This document shows positions 55,579-64,000 of a stretch of DNA of 64,000 nucleotides, in pieces. The DNA lies in contig JAVYIG010000038.1 in assembly GCA_035222895.1 (NCBI GenBank), positions 434,001 to 498,000 on the forward strand, written 5' to 3'. Source of the DNA: Strongylocentrotus droebachiensis (taxonomy: Eukaryota; Echinodermata; Echinoidea; Camarodonta; Strongylocentrotidae). Numbering within the stretch: position 1 is the first letter of the stretch; each line of letters opens with the position of its first letter. A model generated the notes under the pieces. The model made no database searches, was not told the origin of the DNA, and saw only the letters and a list, made by a program, of their open reading frames with translations. The position numbers and the translations under genes were made by a program.

Positions 55579-56640
55579 AATGTATTTATTATTTTCATAA
55601 ATGATATCTCAAATGTTATACAGTTCAGTACCGTTTCAATGTATGCTGATGATACGTGTATTTACTCATCTTCAGTTAAAGGTATTACAAAGTTTTGGTA
55701 AATTTTGAAAATTGGCTGGATAGTGATTCTTTACAATTTTGATATATTTGGATGCCTCTATGGATGTATTATAAGCACTACAAATTTTAGCCCCTAAAAC
55801 TCTTCTGCTTTCGAGAAAAATTGAATATAAACATTTACCGGTGCTCCCGGTAAATTTTGATAAATTTGGAATAGCGCCTACGGCCAGACGATGGTAGCTG
55901 CGACCATAAAAATCTCAGAATATGCAGATCTGATATATATTTTCCAAACGGTAATAGCAAATCGGTCGATTTTAGTCAAATAACATTGTTTTATAGCTAA
56001 ATTAATATCTTGACCTTGAGATGGCGCTATACAACATAAAGAGTTTATTATTAGCAATTTCATCACTTTAGACTCGATTTCAACCTCGATAACGATCACT
56101 GAATATTGTAGGATTGCATATGCTTCCAATATGTTCTTTTGACCCAAATTCATCACCCCATACCAAAACTTTGTATTACCTTTAATACAAATGACTTGTC
56201 ATGTACGTGTATGTTCTCGTCTCTATGACGATTTATCACGGATATCTGAGTGATTGACGTGTAATGAATCGTTGCTGAATCCTAAGAAATGTGAATTTAT
56301 CATATTTGAATCCGATCGTAAAGTATCATCATTCATAAACGTGAAAGTTCAAATTGATGGTGAGCAAGTCAATCGAATTTAAGAATGCAATTATGTTGGG
56401 AGTCATTCAGGGTTCGTCACTCAGTTGGAAACTTAACAATTATGTTCAAACAAAAAAACATCGAAATCCCTGTACTGTCTCATACGACTTAGATTATGAT
56501 ACTGAAGAAATGCTTTGTAAAACCCTTTTCCAACCTCATCTTGATTTTACAGCTCTTTTGTATGGTTTACTGCAGAAAAAACTTATGTTTATGAGTTGTG
56601 TGTTCTACAAAATCTAGAGTCGATCCTTGGTATAGTTTTG
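55579..56640 (+). mobile_element. LINE remnant split by a TTAA element
   Basis: The left piece (55579-55675) encodes INDISN and an intact YADDT reverse-transcriptase box. The right piece (about 56186-56640) encodes LLNPKKCEF, IDGEQV and a degraded thumb/C-terminal region with stops and frameshifts. The two pieces fall in the usual order once the insert at 55676-56185 is removed. The family is unclear. Confidence 0.7.
55676..56185. mobile_element. TTAA-flanked MITE inside the LINE remnant
   Basis: Ends TTAAAGGTATTACAAAG and CTTTGTATTACCTTTAA are inverted copies, extended by AGTTTTGGTA and TACCAAAACT. TTAA lies at 55676-55679 and 56182-56185. 510 bp, with no coding sequence recognised. Confidence 0.8.
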
Positions 56641-56822
56641 TTTTATTGTATTCTTCTCTAAACATTGATGGACTTACTAAAAACAGACAATCCCTTCAAT
56701 TTTGTTAATGTTGTTTAGATGCTTCCCAATCTAAATTGTTCTAAAATTCCTATTAGGAAATGAGAACTTTCTCTTCGCAACATTGACTGTATAATATATC
56801 TTGATAAACCAAATACGAACTA

Positions 56823-57007
56823 TTAAAGCCTATCTGCACTAGTTTGGCCAGGAGGGATTAAACCTCCCTGCATGGTCACTGACAGGTGGTTATCTCATCA
56901 AATCAGCTCTCAATCAACATAAGAAAACGGGGACCATGAGGGACCAATGGTCACCGATAGTGTTTGCTAGGGCGCACGTAGCTATAAGTAGTGCAGTGGG
57001 GCTTTAA
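56823..57007. mobile_element. TTAA-family MITE copy 2
   Basis: Edges TTAAAGCCTATCTGCACTA and TAGTGCAGTGGGGCTTTAA are imperfect inverted copies. The body matches the elements at 47823-48434 (split) and 62149-62342. Confidence 0.85.
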
Positions 57008-60000
57008 AGGGATAGTGGTCTCTACACAAGTATAACACTTTTCAATTCATTACCTTGATGATTATATTCAACGAATGGACAAGCTTCCTTGATTCGATAT
57101 TAAAGTTAATCAGCTCTAGCGATTATTATTCATGGCGGGGGCGGGGGGGGGGGCGAGAGGTGCTGGTTACAAATTGGACGTCTCGTTATTTTCTCGACAA
57201 TATGATGAATATATTTTGATTTTGATTTTGATTTTAATTTTGATTTTTTTTTTTTTTTGTTACGTACATTTTTATGTAATATTTGTTTTTAGATACTCAA
57301 AATTATTCTGTATTTGTTTGTCATTGATACTGTGTCAGATTTCTCTTTTTTAAACAATGTTTTTGGCTGATTGTGACTGTTTCTACCGTGATTAAATAGA
57401 TACAATACATTCGGGGTTGGGTTGGGTTTGTTCTTACATCCGAAGTCGCTGTTGAAAACAATGAAACTCCTTTCACGACCGTGTCCAATGTCAAATAGTA
57501 TCTTTAAGGTGATAAAATGGACCTACCTGTCATAGGGGAACAAACTTCATGTCGGAAAGATACGACAGAGCAGAACAATGTCTTGGGTGAATTGCATATT
57601 TGCATAATGTTTGTTGAAAAAACATTAAACAAATTAATTATCACCAACAGCTGTTCGTTCTGACAGTCTTCTACACGTACGTCGATTGTGACAGCAGTGG
57701 TGTAATTAGGTGTTTCAGCGCCTGGGCCAAGGAATTAAATCCCCCACCCCCGCCTAAACTTATCTTCATACATTGTACATGTACGACCGAGCGAAGCGAG
57801 TGAGGCAAACAAAGAAGACTCTTTCATTGTAGTAAAAATTTCACCTCGTCTTCGTCATCTAAATACACGATAATGAGGATTTTCGGGTGTCCCGTTGCCC
57901 TGAATCATCGTGTTTTTAGAATTGCGAAAACATGGACACTTAACTTTCTTCAAAATATTATTTTATCTTCAATATTCATCAGTTCAGATATTGAAATAAA
58001 GTATATTCGGGCGCCATGCATGCTGCCCGAATATGAGTATATTCCAGCAGCCAAGTATGAGGATATTCGGGCATCTCAATGGCTAAATATGAGGTGATAG
58101 TTGCTCGAATATTGGATCTCTAAAAACCTCAGGGGGATCCCCCATGCAGCCCCTCTCCCTGGCTCGCACGATATTACTTCAACAGAGCTGTGGATTTGAG
58201 AACAGTTTGAACATTGATAAGCGTTTGTCTATTCACCGCTTCTCCAATGGGGCGCAAAATTAAAGGTAAAGACCAGTATTGGAAACACCCCAATTTCAAA
58301 AAATGAAATGGAAGCTCTTATTACCAATCATGTGAAAGAATATGTTTTGATTAATACATGATGATAACAATTTTGGTGGGAAACCGCCTACTAATTGATA
58401 TATTTGGTAAATTAGTTTATCTACATGGTCTGTGAGAGATAAACGCACGTGTCGCGCACGTGTGCGTATAGTCCCATATACATCTTTCTGTGTACAGTGC
58501 TTGTAACTTTACGAAGACTGGGCCATATTTCTTATCATTTTGATGATTCCAGAACCTTGCAGTACACACCAATACTTACATGCTATAGATTCCACAACGT
58601 TTCTTTCACAATGCAATCGCATGACCATAACTGGTTCTTTACCTTCAACGAAATATTTGGAGGAATATAGTCAAAGAATTTAGCAAGGTGAACTGGTTTA
58701 GATTTCTTTCACATGCTGAACCTTCTCATATTCCCTTTTTACACTGCAGTAATTGAGGCGCAAAAAGAAGCAGAATAACAGATCTTCTAACCATTTAAAA
58801 TTCGCTATTTAAAAGCTACAAGTTATATTGGGACCCGAAATTACGAGAGGCAAATGCGAGGAAGCAAAGCTATCTATTCATTTATTTATATGATTGTTTA
58901 TTTATTCATTTATTTATATATTCACTCATTCATTCATTTATTGATATATTTATTAATCTATCTACTTATTTATTATTTTTGTAAGATAATGGTGAATTAT
59001 TCCACTTAACGGAGAATTTACGATCGAGTAATGTCTCAACACCAAATTTTTGAATATCGCTCTTATTGTATATTGTGATAAAATGTGTAAATTGCTCTAA
59101 ACATAACTTGGGAGTTTTATAGATTTGTGTATATTATCGCACCGCCATGGCAGATTTCTAGTTTTCATCACAGGGCGGGGTAAAATATATGGATTTTAGG
59201 GAGATAATAGCTTGGTATATTCTGCCGTACATCCAAACTTTTGTACATGTAGATTGACGAGAAGTGCTCTATTCTAGCATTTTCAGATCTTTAAATCCAT
59301 AAAAACAATTCCCCATTTCCTCCATATAAAAGTTCATTATAGGCCCAAAATTCTCTTGCCAAATGCTATTTTCCTAAACTATTTCAGGGAATGACCTTTC
59401 CTAACAATTTCCCAAAATTAAGGAGTTTTTGTTATACCCAGACGTATAAATTCACACGATCATATTATGAGTTTTGACCCAGTATAAGCTTTGGGTTTAC
59501 TGTAACGATAGTGTGTTCTTTTAAACAATGGTGGGACCAGCTGATTTTACAATTATCTCGATTGTTTCCTGTCCGACGAGCACTTATCACTAGAAGGGAA
59601 ATTGTGGCAAAAGTACATCGGTGGCTTTCCACCTAAAACAATGAAAGGTTTTTCACCGATCAAAGTGACAGTTTTGAAAGCAAAATCAAGTGCAAGTGTG
59701 GAAATCACGGAGATTTCCCCTACTGTTGAAGAACAGATACGCAATCTAATCAATAAACAAGGTGAAGTCGGGGGGGGGGGGGGAAATAAAATCATTAGAT
59801 TTGTATTTTTAATACAGACTAACAATCAATTCGTTTATTCCCCCCCCCCCCCCCCCTCCACCCCTCTCCCCCCCCCCCCCCCCTATCACGGATAGCAGTG
59901 CGTACAATGGTCAATACAATCTCCAGCGATCCCGGCGATAAACCAAAAACACAATCTATGGCAGAGGCCACGGATAAATCTATCTCCTAGTGCCTCCCCC

Positions 60001-60179
60001 GCCCCCTCTGCCCCACCCCTGCCCCCACACCTGCCTGCCCCCGCCCAATCTACCCCCTTCCTGGCCCAGATCATGACACTGACACCTCTGTCATACATAT
60101 GAAACCACCAGAGTCTCATGGCTGGGATTCGAACCCGGTTTAGCTGGTTCTGAATCCGGTTGTGTATCCTAAAATGCTA
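57008..60179. other. Unassigned intergenic stretch
   Basis: It includes a TTTTGA-type repeat near 57214-57260, a TTTATT/ATTCATT-rich tract (58865-58975), several repeats of ATATTCGGGC (57990-58075) and C/G runs near 59770, 59840 and 59871. A TGGGATTCGAACCCGG sequence near 60123 is a B-box-like scrap on the - strand. Confidence 0.5.
59560..59768 (+). other. Unassigned open stretch, possible exon
   Basis: About 70 codons without a stop (through KYIGGFPPKTMKGF and EEQIRNLINKQGE), followed by an AAG|GTGAAG that would do as a splice donor and then a G run. An AG near 59592 could be an acceptor. I do not recognise the peptide. It could be a real exon, a pseudogene scrap or chance. Confidence 0.2.
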
Positions 60180-60181
60180 TA

Positions 60182-61062
60182 CAGTGCGTCCCAGAAAAAA
60201 CGAAACCGAGAAGTATCGATGTTCTATCATAACTTAATCACAACTATAATTAATGAATGATACATATTTGGAAAGCTTAGAGTCTCCTCTTTCATGTGAT
60301 GCTACTCAGATGATGCATATTTCACGCATGAGTGATTAAAAGCAATTTGAAGGAAGGAAACCAAAAAGACATTTGGCGGGCGGTATCTGAATTTCGAAGA
60401 AAAATTCACATTTCTAGAAAGTTGAGTTTCTGCCCTTTCATATGACACCTCAATCAGAAAAAATGAGCGAGGAATGACAAAGTTCTGTTTGTTTAAAGTA
60501 GTGCTTGCATTTCCATAATTTTATTAAACGAATTCGTTTTCACCGGCTGCCTGCCGTATCAATAAACGAAATTAACAAAAGACTTAACTCCGTTTTCGTT
60601 GACAATCAGCCGTACACGAGAGTCTTCATGCATGGCTGATTGTCAACGAAACGGAGTTAAGTCTTTTGTCAAATCTGCTTTTTGCTACGGCAGGCACCCA
60701 GTGAAAACGAATTCGTTTGTTAAAATTATGAAAATGTAAGGGCTACTTTAAGCAAACAGAACTTTGTTATTCCTCGCTCATTTTTCCGGATTGAGGTGTC
60801 ATATGAAAGAGCAGAAACTCAACTTTCTAGAAATGTGAATTTTTCTTCGAAATTCAGATACCGCCCGCCAAATGTCTTTTTGGTTTCCTTCCTTCAAATT
60901 GCTTTTAATCACTCATGCGTGAAATATGCATCATCTGAGTAGCATCAACTGAAAGAGGAGTCTCGAAGCTTTCCAAATATGTATCATTCATTAATTATGG
61001 TTGTGATTAAGTTATGATAAAACATCGATACTTCTCGGTTTCGTTTTTTCTGGGACGCACTG
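60182..61062. mobile_element. 881-bp hairpin element, Tc1/mariner-like MITE
   Basis: Flanked by TA (60180-60181 and 61063-61064). Its arms of about 430 bp are near-perfect inverted copies from CAGTGCGTCCCAGAAAAAAC to GTTTTTTCTGGGACGCACTG. Paired blocks run throughout (CGGGCGGTATCTGAATTTCG; AAACGAATTCGTTT; GACTTAACTCCGTTT). The central loop is short (around 60618-60630). There is no transposase frame. Confidence 0.93.
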
Positions 61063-61064
61063 TA

Positions 61065-62148
61065 TACAATAGTTTGCGGTTTGCTTTATCTTTTGTATCC
61101 ACCTGTCACGATATTACCACAGTCTTTCGAATGTTGGACCACAACATTAATTTGGCCTATTCGCATAATTTTTAGCAACACTTTCAGATACAGCAGATAA
61201 CATCTTTTGGCAATTTGTCAAATTTTGAAACTAATCAGCATTGTTACAACATCATCATGTACACAACAATCAAAAGGTATACGTTTACTGATATGACTTG
61301 ACCAGCAAAGTGATACACACCCATCTTTACACTAATAACTTTATATAGGTGCACATTTTGGCTGTTTTTGTGGAATCGATACACGTGGATGGTCTTCTTT
61401 TCAAATTACTTACAAAAAATCAAAACCACATGTATCAAGAATTTGTAACTCATGGTTTATGGTAAAACTTGTACAAAGTTGGAATCATACTGAGACAATG
61501 GTCTGGGCAAATAATAGATGGTTGGGTTTTCTTTCTAAACAACATGGGTTTTTCAAATTTATTATACAGGTACAAATTGGATGATTCAAAGGTAGATCCT
61601 TTTAAAAAAATACTTTGACTGCATTTTGAGAAAGAAGACAAAACAAAACGTATTATTTTCGAAAGGGGAGTTGTCGTTTTGTTTTTGATTGTTGAGGTTG
61701 TAGAGAGAATCTCAACGAACGTTATACAGGTGTTGTGAAAGTTAGTTTGTTCCTCAGTTATTTTTTGGTTGGCGCGCATTATTTTCCCATCGTCTGTCCT
61801 TCAATCGTCTGCAGACAATGCCCTTAATACCGATTCCCGCCAATCCCCAAATATGTACTTTATGCCACCTTTTCGAGCAGTCTAAGCAACCAGACTCCAA
61901 ATATGTGTATGTGTGGTTGAATTATGTAGACCAATGGAAGCAGCACGACATGGAAAAGTATGATAAATACGATGATTCAGCCGTAATCATAATTATATAT
62001 TATTTTCTGATGACTCATAATTTTGATATTTTCATCTCCTCATCCAGTCCAAACCGCAGAGTTTTCAGTGAGAAATCTTTTCAATGAAGTTACAAAACAC
62101 TCCTTTATCATTATTTATTCCTATGGTATATGAAATATACTGGCCACT
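61065..62148. other. Unassigned intergenic stretch
   Basis: No gene or element recognised. The open frames near 61450 and 61818 show no family signal. Confidence 0.5.
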
Positions 62149-62342
62149 TTAAAGACCGTCAATACTACTGGGCCAGAAGGGATTAGACCACCCAGTCAGG
62201 TCACTGACAGGTGGCTATCTCATCAACTAAACTCTCAACTAACATAAGAAAAAGAGGATCATGGGGGACCAACAGGCACCGATTGGGGAAGATTTCTATA
62301 TAGAGTGAGCAAGTAGCTACAAGTAGGACAGTGGGGCTTTAA
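62149..62342. mobile_element. TTAA-family MITE copy 3
   Basis: TTAA at both edges (62149-62152 and 62339-62342). The body shares CAGGTGGCTATCTCATCAA, CATAAGAAAAAGAGGATCAT and AAGTAGCTACAAGTAGGACA with the other copies. Confidence 0.85.
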
Positions 62343-62737
62343 AATCAAATAATATCCATTTGAAAATGGCTAGATGTGTCAATCAAAAGCATGTTCTTTT
62401 AACGAAATATAAACGAACCTTTAATAGGATGGGCATGGGACTACCTCTATATAGTTTTATGTCCCATCTCGTCCGTGTTCGATTGGTCCTACGTGTCTAA
62501 ACATGGTATAAGGGTATCTTAGATTTATAAATCCATGAATTTTGATCGTAGGATTGAACGTTTTCCTATTTATTCAAATTGATCCTGAATCCCTTAGTCC
62601 TATTTCAAATTAAGGGTAATAGGTTTGGGCTATTGACTGGGTTCGATACAGACAAACCTGCTATTATAAAGGCCACTCAAGGGTTTTTAATACTCTCTCA
62701 TTTTTTCTTTTCAATTGAAATTCTCTGAAAATGTAAT

Positions 62738-63004
62738 TCCGTGACGCTATACGAGTTGACCAAAAGTAACATTAACAATGTCTTGTCTCTCCCACTATAT
62801 GCTCAAATACAAGAAAAAGATACTGAAAAACGACTAGATTACACAAACTATTCTTCCCCTGCCCTTGTCAACTTCTGTTACGAGCTTCCGTTTGTCAAGC
62901 TGGGCAATATTATCCGACTGCCCGACATTGACTCTCCTCCTCAAAGACTGTTCAAGGACTCAGAGCGCATGCGGAAACGGACACTTTACCGGGAAGCCGG
63001 CTGA
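62738..63004 (+). other. Unrecognised 87-codon open frame
   Basis: ATG at 62741, TGA at 63002-63004. The composition is more gene-like than its surroundings: mixed codons, a higher GC third position in the second half, and a basic end (SERMRKRTLYREAG). It matches no family I recognise. It could be a terminal exon whose upstream exons lie outside this stretch, or a pseudogene fragment. Confidence 0.25.
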
Positions 63005-63183
63005 GTTTTTGACCTGCTAAACTTTTCACCAATCACCGTTCTCACGGATTTTTTTTTTCTTTTCGTAGGAGAGGGGGGGGGGAATCCTTTGTTCTGTCTT
63101 TTGTTTACTGTCAACTCAAGTCGATTCATGGATTCGCGACGTTCAATATTTGGTGTTGCCTTAAGTTATAACACATACCCGTA

Positions 63184-63392
63184 CACTCTAAAAACTGAAA
63201 TGTTAAATCACCATTTAAAAGGGCCGAGGAGTGACCACTCTTTCAAAATGGTAGATTAACACTTTGAACATGCTGGATCCAACACTATAAAAGTTGAATC
63301 TAGCAGGTTAAAAGTAACAATCTGACATTTTGAAAGAGTGGTCACTCCTCGGCCCTTTTAAATTGACATTTAACATTTCAGTTTTTAGAGTG
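63184..63392. mobile_element. Hairpin MITE, TA-flanked
   Basis: Arms pair from CACTCTAAAAACTGAAATGT to ACATTTCAGTTTTTAGAGTG and include AAAAGGGCCGAGGAGTGACC and its complement. TA flanks at 63182-63183 and 63393-63394. About 209 bp. Confidence 0.88.
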
Positions 63393-63394
63393 TA

Positions 63395-64000
63395 TAATCC
63401 GTAGCTGATCTAGATTTATCCGTGTATCGGACGAGCCAGTTTACGGTTGTTCATGTTGACCTCATTTCTTTAAACCAACCGGCCCTTGATCAACTAAAAT
63501 GTAAAGCCCTATCAAGGAATTGCAAGCCCTCAACATTTATTTTAAAATTTATATGTAGCAGTAAGACGAGTTTATGAAAGTTCGTGCAAAATTTAAGACC
63601 AAAACAGACTTATGGTTTTCTCTCGATGATTGAAAATTGAAGCCTCATTTTTAAAACAACAAATGGAATGAATCAAACCAGTCGCAAAATTCAAATCTGA
63701 AAAGAGAAATTACTCTAATGATTCCAATAATGAATATCTTGCGAACCATACTTTGGGGATAGTTTTCATAGGCCTATATGTTTTTTACAACATTTTGGCC
63801 CCTTTTGTGACAAGTTTCGAGATTTTTACCGCTACTTATTTATTATGCTTTCTTAGTGAACATCGAACAGGTTGAAAGTTCTTTTTCTAGAAGGGGGGGG
63901 GGGGGGGGGGTAAAAAGCCATCACTTGAAAGTGATTATTGGACTACGACTGCATGGAGTGGGACTATGCTATTTCCACGCACTTTTCAAAAGGATTTGGA
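63395..64000. other. Unassigned end of window
   Basis: AT-rich, with a G run at about 63893-63910. Nothing recognised. Confidence 0.5.

Overview
The window is AT-rich metazoan nuclear DNA. It has split genes with GT-AG introns, tRNA-derived SINEs, several LINE lineages, many hairpin MITEs, microsatellites and an unusual number of long poly(C)/poly(G) runs. Intronless lineage-specific rhodopsin-like receptors in a cluster, plus the style of the SINEs, fit an invertebrate deuterostome best, most likely an echinoderm such as a sea urchin. That assignment is inference; no species was identified.

Region 1 (about 1-23 kb) is a receptor cluster rebuilt by duplication and transposition. Two full-length single-exon class-A-like GPCR genes lie on the + strand (2969-3997 and 9983-11002). 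A third locus (about 21273-21469) keeps only the last ~62 codons of the first receptor. The flanks of receptor 1 are duplicated around that remnant (about 19.8-22.6 kb), and part of the 3' flank is present a third time (8.7-9.2 kb). Comparing the two flanks shows empty sites for a hAT-like element (1112-1801), a LINE (about 4168-5572), a TIR element (5652-6724) and a SINE (19920-20272). Between the receptors lie a three-layer nest of LINEs and a mariner-type MITE (11.2-14.3 kb), SINE copies, and a 31-bp minisatellite (18.27-19.19 kb).

Region 2 (27.4-46.8 kb, - strand) is one gene, a six-exon SLC16/MCT-type transporter. I assembled it from splice sites with consistent phases into 665 codons. 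Its first intron is about 13.2 kb and carries a truncated LINE, hairpin MITEs and simple repeats. The central cytosolic loop holds a cluster of R-[RK]-x-S motifs.

Region 3 (46.8-64 kb) has no gene I recognise. It holds three copies of a TTAA-flanked MITE (one split by a hAT-like element that carries a decayed C2H2 zinc-finger fragment), other TTAA-flanked elements, a LINE remnant split by one of them, an 881-bp hairpin element with arms of about 430 bp, and two short unassigned open stretches. I see no operon-like or defence-type system. What stands out is the atypical receptor family, the phosphosite-like array in the transporter, and the well-resolved insertion history.
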